NCBI GenBank assembly: GCA_024278975.1
Contig: JAJRSD010000069.1
Location: 1 to 53,932 of the forward strand
Reading direction: 5' to 3'
DNA: 53,932 nucleotides
From: Bacteroidota bacterium
GTDB lineage: Bacteria; Bacteroidota; Bacteroidia; Bacteroidales; Prolixibacteraceae
The translations under genes and the position numbers were made by a program. The notes below the pieces were generated by a model, which was not told where the DNA came from, searched no databases, and saw only the letters and a list, made by a program, of their open reading frames with translations. This document shows, one piece after another, positions 28,697 to 38,106 of this stretch (the stretch's first letter is position 1; each line of letters begins with the position of its first letter).

Positions 28697-29209
28697 ATGA
28701 ACACAAATTCAGTAACTTTTTTTAACAGCCATATTTCTAAACCTGTTCCCGATAATCATGAATTAATTCTTGCCGTTTGGGAAATTGGAAACCCTGAAAA
28801 CATTGGTTCCATAATTCGGCTGGCTCATAATGTTGGAGCACAAAAAGTACTTTTTGTTAATGAAAATATAAATTTTAGAGAATCGAAAATCAAAAAGATT
28901 GCCGGTTTCTCTTTCGAACAAATGACCTGGGAATTTATTTTTCACAAAGAATTTTTAGAACTTTTAAATACCGAATATCAACTTTATGTTCTGGAAACCT
29001 GCGAAGGTTCTGAAAATATTTTCAAAACAACATTTCCCAAAAAAACTATAATTCTTGCCGGCAGCGAATCGCGGGGTTTACCTGCAATTATTATCGAAAT
29101 TAGCAATAAGCAAATTCATATTCCAATGCCGGGTGGCTGCAAATCAATGAATATTTCGCACGCACTTTCGGTGGCTGCATTCGAGTGGTACCGACAAAAG
29201 ACATTGTAA
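28697..29209 (+). CDS. SpoU/TrmH-family RNA methyltransferase
   Basis: 170 residues, a bare SPOUT domain. Motif 1 NPENIGSIIRLAHNVGA, motif 2 ILAGSESRGLP and motif 3 IPMPGGCKSMNISHALSVAA are intact; the trefoil knot binds SAM. It is expected to 2'-O-methylate a tRNA or rRNA ribose. The short length and lack of an N-terminal domain resemble TrmL/TrmH-type tRNA enzymes. Confidence 0.88.
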   Translation: MNTNSVTFFNSHISKPVPDNHELILAVWEIGNPENIGSIIRLAHNVGAQKVLFVNENINFRESKIKKIAGFSFEQMTWEFIFHKEFLELLNTEYQLYVLETCEGSENIFKTTFPKKTIILAGSESRGLPAIIIEISNKQIHIPMPGGCKSMNISHALSVAAFEWYRQKTL

Positions 29210-29252
29210 AACCACGTGTTCTATATTACAATAATAAAATAAGTATTTAATA

Positions 29253-29285
29253 TTTGGTATTTTCAATAGATTTCGTCTATCTTTA
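29253..29285 (+). promoter_or_regulatory. Promoter of the oxyR-like gene
   Basis: TTTG (29253-29256), 21-base spacer, TATCTTTA (29278-29285), 7 of 8 to TAnnTTTG. It lies 24 bp before the start codon. Confidence 0.55.
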
Positions 29286-29308
29286 AAAAATCAAAAATTA
29301 ACTACACC

Positions 29309-30250
29309 ATGGTTACTTTAACTCAATTGGAATATATTGTTGCGGTTGATACTTATCGTCATTTCGGGAAAGCTGCCGAGCACTGTTTTATCACCCAACC
29401 AACACTTTCGATGCAAATTAAAAAGTTGGAAGAAGATTTGGAAATTATAATCTTCGACCGAAGTAAACAACCACTCATTCCCACCGATGTTGGCACGCGT
29501 ATTGTCGAACAGGCAAGGGTGACTTTAAAGCAGTCTGAAGAAATTACAAACATTGTAAAAGACCATAAAGGACAGGTTTCAGGAATGTTACGGATTGGAA
29601 TTATCCCAACACTAGCGCCATATTTATTACCTGTTTTTATAGGTCGTTATAAAAAGAAGTATCCAAATATTTTTATTAAAGTACTCGAATTAACAACCGA
29701 AAATATTGAAGAGAATCTGAGCAAAGATTTAATCGATGTGGGTATTTTGGTAACACCTCTTCACGATGAAAAGATTCTTGAAAAACCTATTTTTTACGAA
29801 GAGATGTTACTTTATGCAAATAAAAATCATAAGTTACACTCGCAAACAAAAGTTAAACTGGCAGATATCAATACTCCTGAAATATGGTTACTTAGCGACG
29901 GGCATTGTTTTCGCGATCAGGTAATAAATCTATGTTCTAATTTAGGTACTACCGATAGTAGTTTGCCCTTCCATTTCGAGGCTGGTTCTCTCGAAACTAT
30001 CATGAATATTGTTGACCGCGAAGGTGGAATTACCCTGATTCCTGAACTTGCTTTGGATACAATGTCGGAAAAAAGGTTAAGTAATGTCCGGCATTTTTCA
30101 GAACTAACACCACTGCGCGAGGTGAGTCTGGTTTACTCACGGCATTTTGCTAAACACAAACTAATTACTCTTTTATGGCGCGAAATAAAAGAAGCTCTTC
30201 CACAAGAGTTACAAACCGAAGATCGCGGAACAATTGTTGAATGGAGGTAG
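29309..30250 (+). CDS. oxyR: LysR-family regulator, OxyR type
   Basis: 313 residues. N-terminal winged helix (TLTQLEYIVAVDTYRHFGKAAEHCFITQPTL region, residues 2-32) and a C-terminal periplasmic-binding-like domain. The redox cysteines would be in the GHCFRDQVINLC segment (near 205 and 214), which fits OxyR's conserved first Cys and close second Cys. It likely senses peroxide and controls catalase or Ahp genes, none of which is in the window. Confidence 0.85.
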   Translation: MVTLTQLEYIVAVDTYRHFGKAAEHCFITQPTLSMQIKKLEEDLEIIIFDRSKQPLIPTDVGTRIVEQARVTLKQSEEITNIVKDHKGQVSGMLRIGIIPTLAPYLLPVFIGRYKKKYPNIFIKVLELTTENIEENLSKDLIDVGILVTPLHDEKILEKPIFYEEMLLYANKNHKLHSQTKVKLADINTPEIWLLSDGHCFRDQVINLCSNLGTTDSSLPFHFEAGSLETIMNIVDREGGITLIPELALDTMSEKRLSNVRHFSELTPLREVSLVYSRHFAKHKLITLLWREIKEALPQELQTEDRGTIVEWR

Positions 30251-30298
30251 TGTTTCGCAAGCTATAATTTACATAGAATATTTTATTTATAAAATTCA

Positions 30299-30327
30299 TT
30301 GCAAAAATGATTTTTTAATTACCTTTG
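30299..30327 (+). promoter_or_regulatory. Promoter of tRNA-Leu
   Basis: TTG (30299-30301) and TACCTTTG (30320-30327), an exact TAnnTTTG, 18 bases apart. Transcription should begin about 30333, just before the tRNA 5' end at 30340. Confidence 0.7.
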
Positions 30328-30339
30328 CGCCGCTTATTT

Positions 30340-30421
30340 GCGGGCGTGGCGGAATTGGTAGACGCGCTAGACTTAGGATCTAGTGCCATATGGCGTGGGG
30401 GTTCGAGTCCCTTCGCCCGTA
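30340..30421 (+). tRNA. tRNA-Leu (anticodon UAG)
   Basis: Acceptor stem GCGGGCG (30340-30346) pairs with CGCCCGT (30414-30420), discriminator A at 30421. The anticodon arm CTAGA-CTTAGGA-TCTAG gives anticodon TAG (Leu, CUA). A long variable arm GCC-ATAT-GGC marks a class II tRNA, and the T-loop is TTCGAGT. CCA is not encoded. Confidence 0.97.
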
Positions 30422-30428
30422 CACGAGA

Positions 30429-30466
30429 AACCGTCAACATTCCAGAAATGGCAGGTGTTGGCGGTT
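30429..30466 (+). terminator. Hairpin after tRNA-Leu
   Basis: AACCGTCAACA (30429-30439) pairs with TGTTGGCGGTT (30456-30466), 11 bp with one G-T pair, followed by ATTTAATT. It separates the tRNA from tig. Confidence 0.7.
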
Positions 30467-30502
30467 ATTTAATTAAAATGGGTTGAATAAAACTTTATCA
30501 TC

Positions 30503-31855
30503 ATGAACATTAGCAGGGAAAATATTGACGAATTAAATGCGGTAATTAAATTACTTATCGAAAAAGCTGACTACGAAAAAGAGGTGGCAAGTAAATTGAA
30601 AGAGTATCGCCAACAAGCTTCTATTCCGGGTTTCAGACCGGGAAAAGCTCCTGCCGGACTTATCAAAAAACGTTACGGAACAGCAGTTTTGGTTGAAGAG
30701 GTTAACAAACTTCTTTCGCAAAAATTATCATCATACATTTACGAGGAGAAACTAAATCTTTTGGGAGAACCACTTCCAAACGAAGAGCAACAAAAGGCTA
30801 TAAGTTGGGAAAATGATGAGAGTTTCGAATTTGCTTTCGATATTGCACTGGCTCCCGAAGTTACTGTTACGCTCGACAAAAGAAGCAAATACAAATATTA
30901 TAAAATTGCTGTTTCAGACGAAATGATTGACCTGCAGGTTGAAAGTGCCGTATCGCAACTGGGACAAAATATACAGGTTGATGTTGCCAAAGACAATAGT
31001 ACTGTTCGTGGAAATTTTGTTCAACTTGACGAAAAGGGAGATGAAGTTGAAGACGGAATCAGACCAGAAAATATTGTGGTTGCAGTTGATGTGATGAAAG
31101 ACGAAGAGATTAAAAACTCATTTATTGGATGTAAGAAAGACGATATTATAATTTTCGACCCCGTAAAAGCTTTCGAAAACAGAACCGAGGTTAGTAGCAT
31201 GTTAAATATCTCGAAAGAGGAGGCAGAGGAGCTAAACAGCGAATTCAGATTTACCGTTACAGAAATTCTGCAATGGGAAAAAGCCGAAATGAACGAAGAT
31301 TTTTTCAAAAAACTTTATGGTGATGATACCGAAGTTAAAACTATTGAAGATTTCAGAAAACGAATTTCGGAGGAGATTGCTGGGAATTTAACTCACTCGT
31401 CGGATTATAAATTTGCACTTGACACGCGAGATGCTTTGGTCGAGAAAATTGGTATAGAACTACCTGAGGTATTTTTAAAACGTTGGTTAATTGCAGTTAA
31501 CAAAGAATTAACTGTTGAACAAGTTGAAGCCGAATTCGACTTCTTTATTAAAGATTTGCAATGGCAGCTAATTAAAGATGACATTGCCAAAGACAACGAA
31601 ATAAAAGTTACCGAAGAAGAGACAGGCGAATTTGCCAAACAAATGGCACGTGCACAATATAATCAGTACGGAATTTACGATATTCCCGATGAGCAATTAG
31701 AATCTTTTGCAAAAGTAATTCTTGAAAAACCTGAAGAGAAAGAGCGTATCTACAAAAAGCTATACGAAGATAAAGTAATTGCTGTTGTCAGAGAAAAAGT
31801 AACTATTCAGGAGAAAGAGATTAGTCAGAAGGAGTTTGACGAAATGATGAAGTAA
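30503..31855 (+). CDS. tig: Trigger factor
   Basis: 450 residues. The ribosome-docking signature appears as IPGFRPGKAPAGLIKKRYG (residues 36-55). The middle PPIase domain (150-245) is divergent from FKBP, as in Bacteroidota. The C-terminal helical arm runs from about 270 to 445. It is a ribosome-bound chaperone for nascent chains. It is followed by clpP and clpX in the classic order. Confidence 0.95.
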   Translation: MNISRENIDELNAVIKLLIEKADYEKEVASKLKEYRQQASIPGFRPGKAPAGLIKKRYGTAVLVEEVNKLLSQKLSSYIYEEKLNLLGEPLPNEEQQKAISWENDESFEFAFDIALAPEVTVTLDKRSKYKYYKIAVSDEMIDLQVESAVSQLGQNIQVDVAKDNSTVRGNFVQLDEKGDEVEDGIRPENIVVAVDVMKDEEIKNSFIGCKKDDIIIFDPVKAFENRTEVSSMLNISKEEAEELNSEFRFTVTEILQWEKAEMNEDFFKKLYGDDTEVKTIEDFRKRISEEIAGNLTHSSDYKFALDTRDALVEKIGIELPEVFLKRWLIAVNKELTVEQVEAEFDFFIKDLQWQLIKDDIAKDNEIKVTEEETGEFAKQMARAQYNQYGIYDIPDEQLESFAKVILEKPEEKERIYKKLYEDKVIAVVREKVTIQEKEISQKEFDEMMK

Positions 31856-31917
31856 TATCATTTTTATAGGTTTCCGAAAGAAATATTTTGTTGAATGAGG
31901 CAGCAATAAAATTTTTG

Positions 31918-31925
31918 TAACTTTG
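31918..31925 (+). promoter_or_regulatory. -7 box of clpP
   Basis: TAACTTTG, an exact TAnnTTTG; the nearest TTG (31891-31893) is 24 bases upstream, a little far. The implied transcription start near 31931 argues for the clpP start at 31984 rather than 31930. Confidence 0.5.
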
Positions 31926-31983
31926 TGGTTTGTTTTTAATAACGAACTTTACAAAGTTACTTTTTTTTATATCAGTTTATAAA

Positions 31984-32661
31984 ATGGAAAATCACAACGA
32001 ATTTAAGAAATACGCGGTTAAACACAGCGGAATTAGTAGTGTAACAATGGAACGTTATACATCGATATATGGTAATTATATATCGCCAACAATTATTGAG
32101 GAGCGCCAGTTGAACGTTGCTTCAATGGATGTTTTTTCGAGATTAATGATGGACAGAATAATTTTTCTTGGCGTACCAATCGACGATACGGTGGCCAATA
32201 TTATTCAGGCACAACTACTTTTTCTTGAGTCAACCGACCCCACAAAAGAGATTCAAATTTATTTTAACTCTCCGGGAGGCTCGGTTCATGCAGGTTTGGG
32301 AATTTACGATACCATGCAATATATTTCTGCCGATGTAGCAACCATTTGTACCGGAATGGCAGCATCGATGGCAGCCGTATTATTAACTGCCGGAACAAAG
32401 GGAAAACGTTCGGCACTCACACATTCGAGAGTAATGATTCATCAACCGATGGGAGGTGCGCAAGGGCAAGCCTCTGACATTGAAATTACTGCCCGCGAAA
32501 TTATGAAGATTAAAAATGAACTTTACGAGATCATTGCCAATCATTCGGGACAAACGGTTAAAAAAGTTGAGAAAGACTCTGACCGCGACCACTGGATGAC
32601 AGCCGAAGAAGCTGTGAAATATGGTATGATTGACGAAATTTTAGTTCGAAATAATAAGTAA
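31984..32661 (+). CDS. clpP: ATP-dependent Clp protease proteolytic subunit
   Basis: 225 residues from MENHNEFKKY. Catalytic triad S128 (GMAASMA), H153 (MIHQP) and probably D202 (DSDRDHWM). It assembles into two seven-membered rings. An in-frame ATG 18 codons upstream adds a hydrophobic stretch and sits at the predicted transcription start, so I rejected it. The stop overlaps the clpX start (TAATG). Confidence 0.95.
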   Translation: MENHNEFKKYAVKHSGISSVTMERYTSIYGNYISPTIIEERQLNVASMDVFSRLMMDRIIFLGVPIDDTVANIIQAQLLFLESTDPTKEIQIYFNSPGGSVHAGLGIYDTMQYISADVATICTGMAASMAAVLLTAGTKGKRSALTHSRVMIHQPMGGAQGQASDIEITAREIMKIKNELYEIIANHSGQTVKKVEKDSDRDHWMTAEEAVKYGMIDEILVRNNK

Positions 32662-33893
32662 TGCCAAAAAAAAGTAACATGGATAAGTGTTCGTTTTGCG
32701 GACGGGAGAAAAAAAACGTTGACCTCTTAATTGCAGGAATCGACGGACATATTTGCGAACGTTGCGCCGAGCAGGCATACTCCATTATTAAAGAGGAAGT
32801 TAAAAAGGATGACTCATTCGATCTGAATTCAGTTAAACTTTTAAAACCGCGAGAGATAAAAGGATTTGTAGACCAGTATGTTATTGGGCAAGATCAGGCA
32901 AAAAAGATTCTTGCAGTTTCGGTTTATAATCACTACAAAAGGCTTACACAACGTATTGACGATGATGAGACTGAAATTGAAAAATCAAACATTATTTTAG
33001 TTGGTGAAACAGGGACAGGAAAAACACTTTTGGCACGTACAATTGCGAAAATGTTACATGTTCCGTTTACAATTGTCGATGCTACAATTTTAACCGAAGC
33101 CGGTTATGTTGGCGAAGATATTGAAAGTTTGCTAACTCGTTTGCTACAAGCTGCCGACTATAATGTTGAAGCCGCCCAGCGTGGAATCGTATTTATCGAC
33201 GAGATTGATAAAATTGCCCGTAAAGGCGATAATCCATCAATTACCCGCGATGTTTCGGGAGAAGGAGTTCAGCAAGGATTACTTAAACTTTTGGAGGGAT
33301 CTATTGTAAATGTACCGCCGCAGGGAGGACGAAAACATCCGGAACAAAAACTTATTCCGCTCGATACAAAAGATATTCTTTTTATATGTGGTGGAGCTTT
33401 CGATGGTATCGAACGTAAAATTGCAAACCGGTTAAATACAAAAGTAATTGGCTACAGTGCAGCTAAAAATTCCGACCGCATTGAACGCGAGAATATGCTA
33501 CAATATATCTCACCTCAGGATTTAAAATCGTTTGGATTGATTCCCGAAATTATTGGTCGGTTGCCGGTACTTACTTACCTCGATCCGCTCGATAAAAAAA
33601 CATTGCGTAATATTCTAACCGAGCCAAAAAATTCGGTTATTAAACAGTATAAAAAACTGTTTAAAATTGATGGGATTACACTTGAGTTTGAGGAAGATGC
33701 ATTACAATATGTTGTTGACAAAGCCATAGAATATAAATTGGGTGCGCGTGGATTACGCTCGATTTGCGAAAGCATAATGAATGATGCGATGTTCGATTCG
33801 CCATCAGAAAAAATTGATAATCTGTTTGTATCTTTAGAATATGCAGAGGGGAAATTAAATCGTTCGAATATTCAGCGACTAAAAGCAAGTTAA
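32661..33893 (+). CDS. clpX: ClpX ATPase, specificity subunit of ClpXP
   Basis: 410 residues. N-terminal zinc-binding domain with C10, C13, C32 and C35. Walker A GETGTGKT (115-122), Walker B VFIDEIDK (177-184), and the GARGL sensor-2 motif near 371. It unfolds tagged substrates and feeds them to ClpP. Start overlaps the clpP stop by one base; an alternative ATG is six codons in (MDKCSFCG). A good terminator follows. Confidence 0.97.
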   Translation: MPKKSNMDKCSFCGREKKNVDLLIAGIDGHICERCAEQAYSIIKEEVKKDDSFDLNSVKLLKPREIKGFVDQYVIGQDQAKKILAVSVYNHYKRLTQRIDDDETEIEKSNIILVGETGTGKTLLARTIAKMLHVPFTIVDATILTEAGYVGEDIESLLTRLLQAADYNVEAAQRGIVFIDEIDKIARKGDNPSITRDVSGEGVQQGLLKLLEGSIVNVPPQGGRKHPEQKLIPLDTKDILFICGGAFDGIERKIANRLNTKVIGYSAAKNSDRIERENMLQYISPQDLKSFGLIPEIIGRLPVLTYLDPLDKKTLRNILTEPKNSVIKQYKKLFKIDGITLEFEEDALQYVVDKAIEYKLGARGLRSICESIMNDAMFDSPSEKIDNLFVSLEYAEGKLNRSNIQRLKAS

Positions 33894-33904
33894 ATATTTC
33901 AAAC

Positions 33905-33928
33905 CGGATAAAATATCCGATTTTTTTT
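33905..33928 (+). terminator. Terminator after clpX
   Basis: CGGATA (33905-33910) pairs with TATCCG (33914-33919) around AAA, followed by A and eight T. It starts 11 bp past the clpX stop. Confidence 0.85.
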
Positions 33929-33949
33929 ATTCAGATAAAACCAACCTTT

Positions 33950-34993
33950 ATGAAAAGAATTACACTCTTTTTACTCATCTCTCTTTTAAGTTTTTCAATA
34001 TATTCACAAGTTAATTATCTGAACGAATCTCAAGCCGACACAGAAAAACGTATGAAATGGTTTGATGATGCAAAGTATGGAATGTTTATACATTTCGGAT
34101 TGTATAGTCAGTTGGGTGGCGAGTGGGAAGGCAAAATATATAAAGAGTATGCTGAGTGGATTCAGGCAAATGCCGACATTCCGACACAGGTTTATGCAAT
34201 GTTGACTTCAACATTTAACCCTAAAAATTTTGATGCCGATTTTATTGCAAAAACAGCAAAGGCAGCAGGAATGAAATACATAGTTATTACAACAAAACAC
34301 CACGAAGGATTTTGTTTGTGGGATAGCAAATACACAACTTTCGATGTTGCCAGTACCCCATTTGCAGGGCGCGATATTTTGGCCGAATTAAGCACTGCAT
34401 GTAAAAAATACGACTTGAGATTTTGTACATATTACAGTATTATCGACTGGCATCACCCATCGCAAGAGCGTAATATAGACGGAGATGACCGCTGGGGACA
34501 CTGGGGAAATGTACGAATGAAATCGGGAAAAAAAGCAGAGTATATAACGTATATGAAAAATCAGATTCGCGAATTGATAGAGAATTATGATACTGAAATT
34601 TTATGGTTCGATGGTGATTGGGTTTATTGGTGGGATATGGCTTCGGGCGAAGATTTGTACCAATACATTCGTGAATTAAAACCAAGTATTATTATTAATA
34701 ACCGCGTTGCAAAACGAAAAATATTCAAAAAAGATTTTGGTACACCCGAGCAAGAACATTTGGCTGAAGCTGTAAAATACAGGTGGGAAGCTTGTTATAC
34801 AATGAATAATTCGTGGGGTTTTAAAAAGAACGATTCTGACTGGAAAAATGCTGATGTAGTGTATAATAAGTTGAATGAGATTAATTCTACCGGTGGAAAT
34901 TTTTTACTGAATATTGGTCCGAAAGGAGATGGAACTGTTCCCGAAGAATCAGTAAAAATTTTATTGGAAGTTGGAAAAATGTTGAAAAAATAA
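33950..34993 (+). CDS. GH29 alpha-L-fucosidase, short single-domain form
   Basis: 347 residues. Signal peptide (residues 1-19, SFSIYSQ) then the GH29 barrel: WFDDAKYGMFIHFG, TTKHHEGFCLWDS, YYSIIDWHHP, and LWFDGDW with probable nucleophile D221. The acid/base is probably in TPEQEH (265-270). The usual C-terminal beta-sandwich is absent. It likely removes fucose from glycans in the periplasm. No SusC/D pair lies nearby, so it is not in a typical polysaccharide-utilisation locus. Confidence 0.9.
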   Translation: MKRITLFLLISLLSFSIYSQVNYLNESQADTEKRMKWFDDAKYGMFIHFGLYSQLGGEWEGKIYKEYAEWIQANADIPTQVYAMLTSTFNPKNFDADFIAKTAKAAGMKYIVITTKHHEGFCLWDSKYTTFDVASTPFAGRDILAELSTACKKYDLRFCTYYSIIDWHHPSQERNIDGDDRWGHWGNVRMKSGKKAEYITYMKNQIRELIENYDTEILWFDGDWVYWWDMASGEDLYQYIRELKPSIIINNRVAKRKIFKKDFGTPEQEHLAEAVKYRWEACYTMNNSWGFKKNDSDWKNADVVYNKLNEINSTGGNFLLNIGPKGDGTVPEESVKILLEVGKMLKK

Positions 34994-35070
34994 GCTGCAA
35001 TAATTACGTATGATTTTAAGAAAAACGATACGACTCAATTATACAACTTCACAAACTATTATTTGCAAAA

Positions 35071-35101
35071 TTTGCATTTTTAACTAATCGCAATATCTTT
35101 A
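35071..35101 (+). promoter_or_regulatory. Promoter of the DUF819 gene
   Basis: TTTG (35071-35074), 19-base spacer, TATCTTTA (35094-35101). The predicted start near 35107 leaves a leader of about 135 bases before the ATG. Confidence 0.6.
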
Positions 35102-35104
35102 CAT

Positions 35105-35242
35105 CTTAATATTCTATTAAGCCAGAAAAGAAAACAATAGAAAACAATTCCAAATGGGGTGAAATTTAGTGTGTTACTAATTTCAAACTCTGGAATGCAG
35201 AGACAAAGCATAGATTATTAGTTGTTATTAAAAATTGAATTT
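35105..35242 (+). other. Structured 5' leader of the DUF819 gene
   Basis: Three hairpins can be drawn: CTTAATA/TATTAAG, GAAATT(T)AGT/ACTAATTTC, and CTCTG/CAGAG. No known riboswitch class is recognised. Confidence 0.4.
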
Positions 35243-36508
35243 ATGAATGCTAACATTTTTGTTCTCGTTTTTCTTGCAATCTTTTTTCCGGCAATCATCA
35301 TTTTTCTTGAAGGGAAATATGCAGTTATAAAAAAAATTGGTGCAGTATTAGTGTGTTACGGCATTGGTTTGGTAGTTGGAAATATTGGATTATTTCCGGT
35401 AGTATCAGCAGGATATACAGATTTATTAGGACATTTAGTATATATTCCATTTAACAAAATAAAAGAGTTTTTAGCATCAGGTCAAATAACTGAGCAGGAT
35501 GCAGCACGAAATACTATTTCGTTTTTACAAGATGCACTAACCAAGTACCCAATTCTTCTCTCATTGCCACTTATTCTATTTTCTATGGATGTAAAGAAGT
35601 GGATTAAAAATGCCAAGTCAGCTTTTGGTTCGTTGCTAATTGGATTGGTATCGGTGCTGATAATGATTTTTATTGGTTACTGGATATACAAAGGAAGTAT
35701 AAAAGATATTTGGCAAGTATCGGGAATGTTGGTTGGAATATATACAGGAGGAACTCCAAATATGGCGGCCATTAAAACTGCACTTGGAGTTTCGCAAGAA
35801 TTATATATTTTAACACATACCTACGAAATGACCTTTGGTGCTATCTATCTTGTTTTTGTACTTTCAATTGCACAGCGGGTTTTCCGTTGGGTTTTACCGG
35901 CTTACAATTCTCATTATGATGAAACAATTAAAACAGGTAAATTAAATCTGGAAGATGAATTTGAGTCTTATGACGGTATTTTAAAAAAGAAAACAATATT
36001 GCCATTATTTGGTGCATTCGGGCTCTCGGTTGTAATTTTAGGAGTTAGCTTTGCAATTAGCTTATTGTTTCCAAAAGATATTCAATCTGCTGTAATTATC
36101 TTATGTATAACCAGTTTTGGAATTGCATTTTCGTTTGTCCCTAAAATAAAAGAGATTAAAAAAACATTTCAACTGGGTATGTATCTTATCCTCATTTTTT
36201 GTATAACAGTTGCATCAATGGCAGATATTAGTAAACTTGTCGATGTATCGTTTTCGCTTTTTTACTATGTTGGATTAGTTATGTTTGGGTCGCATTTCTT
36301 ACATGTTTTAATTGCCCGTATTTTTAAAATAGATGCAGATACAGTTATAATATCGGGTGTTGCACTTATTTGCTCGCCACCATTTGTGCCGGTTGTTGCC
36401 AGTGCATTAAAAAACCGCGAAATTATTTTAACCGGAATGGTTGTAGGGATTGCCGGCTATGCAATTGGAAATTACCTTGGTATTGCTGTTGCGTATTTTT
36501 TGAAATAG
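35243..36508 (+). CDS. DUF819 family membrane protein
   Basis: 421 residues, about eleven TM segments, made of two similar halves as in DUF819 (YjcL-like) putative transporters. The conserved small-residue stretch VGIYTGGTPNMAAIKTALG is in the middle, with a matching FVPVVASALKNREIILTGMV near the end. Substrate unknown. An ATG seven codons upstream is possible; I chose the one at 35243, which starts directly with the first TM. Confidence 0.8.
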   Translation: MNANIFVLVFLAIFFPAIIIFLEGKYAVIKKIGAVLVCYGIGLVVGNIGLFPVVSAGYTDLLGHLVYIPFNKIKEFLASGQITEQDAARNTISFLQDALTKYPILLSLPLILFSMDVKKWIKNAKSAFGSLLIGLVSVLIMIFIGYWIYKGSIKDIWQVSGMLVGIYTGGTPNMAAIKTALGVSQELYILTHTYEMTFGAIYLVFVLSIAQRVFRWVLPAYNSHYDETIKTGKLNLEDEFESYDGILKKKTILPLFGAFGLSVVILGVSFAISLLFPKDIQSAVIILCITSFGIAFSFVPKIKEIKKTFQLGMYLILIFCITVASMADISKLVDVSFSLFYYVGLVMFGSHFLHVLIARIFKIDADTVIISGVALICSPPFVPVVASALKNREIILTGMVVGIAGYAIGNYLGIAVAYFLK

Positions 36509-36516
36509 AGAAAAAA

Positions 36517-36599
36517 GTTGGAAGTTGGGAGGCGGGAGGCGGAAGAAATATACAACCAGTAACTCTGTAACTTGTAAACTTTTCCTTTCAACCTGTAAC
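36517..36599. repeat. Cryptic short repeats between convergent genes
   Basis: GTTGG(A)AGTTGGGAGGCGGGAGGCGG-like words (36517-36542, GGCGGGA repeated) and TAACTCTGTAACTTGTAAAC-type words (36558-36599). They fill the gap between the DUF819 and M14 peptidase stops and resemble the repeats at 4394 and 24305 in style. Confidence 0.5.
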
Positions 36600-36619
36600 A
36601 TTCTTCATCCACAATTCAA

Positions 36620-37870
36620 CTACAAATCCGCATAATTTTTCATTGCCCGCCTCAACATAATTTCTGAATCGTCCATAATTTTTGTCCGCCATTTTTCGGA
36701 TGTAGGATTATACATCTCCATAAACGAGTGCATAATCTTCAGACTGTCTTTTGCACTTTTAAAACCATGCTGAACACCTTGATTTTCTAAAACCATATTA
36801 TGAATAGATTTTATTGACCCCACTGTTGATTGCGAATTTAAAGTTCCAAATTCCAACACCATCGGGTAGTATGTTTTATTTGCCAGCAACTTACCAATGT
36901 AATCGGTAAACGAGCCATTAATAATATAAAAATCGTCAGAGTCGCCCCAGTTAATTTCATATCCTTTAAAGATATTTTCTAACCCCAATTTTATTTTTTT
37001 ATCGTCAATAGGGTTTGGAAAAAGATGTGCTTCGCCACGGCTTCCGTAACCGGTGTGTAAGTCGATATTAAAAACTGTTTCGTAATCTGTTGCATACTCT
37101 TTAAAAACAGCTCCTAAAATTTCAATTTGGGGTTCAAAATCGGTTCCTCCAAAATATAATCCCCTGGGATATTCGTACTGTCCTTGTAAAATTGCCTGAC
37201 GCAGACTTGCCATCGACTTTCTTACTAATTGATTAATGGCAACCAGCATGAAAAACCTATTTTTTAAACTTGCTGAATTTACTTTTCCCTCGGGATTCAG
37301 CATTCCAATAAGTTTTCCGTAACCCTCGTTTTCAGATGAAAACAGTGTTTGTTCGGTATCGCAATTTCTGTTAAAATCGACATTATTTTCGGTTACCCGG
37401 CGCGAGTATTTAAAGCCAAACGGATTTACGCTGTGTACCAATAAAACGCCAACATCGTCTAACATCTCGTCTGTTAAAATTTCATTCATAAACATTTGCT
37501 GAACTGCACTTCCAACATATCCTTCAACACCGTGTGTGCCCGAAGTAATTATTATTAATTTTTCAGCCTTATTTTGAGCAGGTATATAACAAAAATCGAT
37601 TGTTAAATTGTTATCTATTTTACTGGGCACATTTCGCGAAAATAGTTGTACACTGTCAAATTTTGTTTGTATTTTATTTGCCTGAACTTTAAACGCATTT
37701 CTGTTATCGATATACGAATTATGAAAGTATTGTTGTACAGTTTGGTTAATCTCCACATCGGGATCGGCAGGTGAATAGGAATTGAAGGCGATATAAGTAT
37801 ATCCCAGAACACTCACAATTAAAACTGCGATTACAATTGCAACAATTTTTAGAAATTTTTTCATTTTCAT
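36620..37870 (-). CDS. M14-type metallopeptidase, DUF2817 family
   Basis: 416 residues from ATG at 37870 (37864 is equally good). An N-terminal membrane anchor (FLKIVAIVIAVLIVSVLG). Zinc site HGVEG (H and E, within TSGTHGVEGYVGS) and the later His in IDLHTGYGSRGEAHLF. NVDFNRN supplies the substrate-binding Asn-Arg. It resembles carboxypeptidase-like DUF2817 proteins. An open frame continues 69 codons upstream, but that part is read from a MITE and is not protein coding. Confidence 0.82.
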   Translation of the reverse strand: MKMKKFLKIVAIVIAVLIVSVLGYTYIAFNSYSPADPDVEINQTVQQYFHNSYIDNRNAFKVQANKIQTKFDSVQLFSRNVPSKIDNNLTIDFCYIPAQNKAEKLIIITSGTHGVEGYVGSAVQQMFMNEILTDEMLDDVGVLLVHSVNPFGFKYSRRVTENNVDFNRNCDTEQTLFSSENEGYGKLIGMLNPEGKVNSASLKNRFFMLVAINQLVRKSMASLRQAILQGQYEYPRGLYFGGTDFEPQIEILGAVFKEYATDYETVFNIDLHTGYGSRGEAHLFPNPIDDKKIKLGLENIFKGYEINWGDSDDFYIINGSFTDYIGKLLANKTYYPMVLEFGTLNSQSTVGSIKSIHNMVLENQGVQHGFKSAKDSLKIMHSFMEMYNPTSEKWRTKIMDDSEIMLRRAMKNYADL

Positions 37871-37897
37871 TTGAATTAAATTTTGAGCTAATAAAAC

Positions 37898-38103
37898 TAA
37901 ATGATTATCCGTATTTATACCTAACACTTTACCCTTTCGTCTATCGGCAATTCCCCTCGTTGAGGGGAAGCAGCTCCCAGCAAACGTTGGAGCAAACATC
38001 GAAAAACTATGAACTGTGTTGCGAGCTTTCTCCCCGTCAGCTGACGGAAGATGTCGACAGACAGAGGGGTAGAGCAATAGGTAATTATATGGATAGTCAT
38101 TTA
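37898..38103. repeat. MITE-like element, intact copy
   Basis: 206 bp bounded by TAAATGA/TCATTTA, with terminal inverted repeats of about 52 bp (38 of 52 identical by eye) and a possible 4-bp target duplication AAAC on both sides. Inside are two hairpins: CCCCTC-GAGGGG near 37953-37967 and the perfect palindrome CCGTCAGCTGACGG at 38034-38047. No coding capacity. It sits 3 bp from the glpF stop and 27 bp upstream of the M14 start. A second copy lies at 52219. Confidence 0.8.
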
Positions 38104-38106
38104 AAA

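Noticed and set aside
37871-38077. 69-codon N-terminal extension of the M14 peptidase
   Set aside because: This part is read from the MITE and its boundary; the membrane anchor of the true protein starts at 37870 or 37864.
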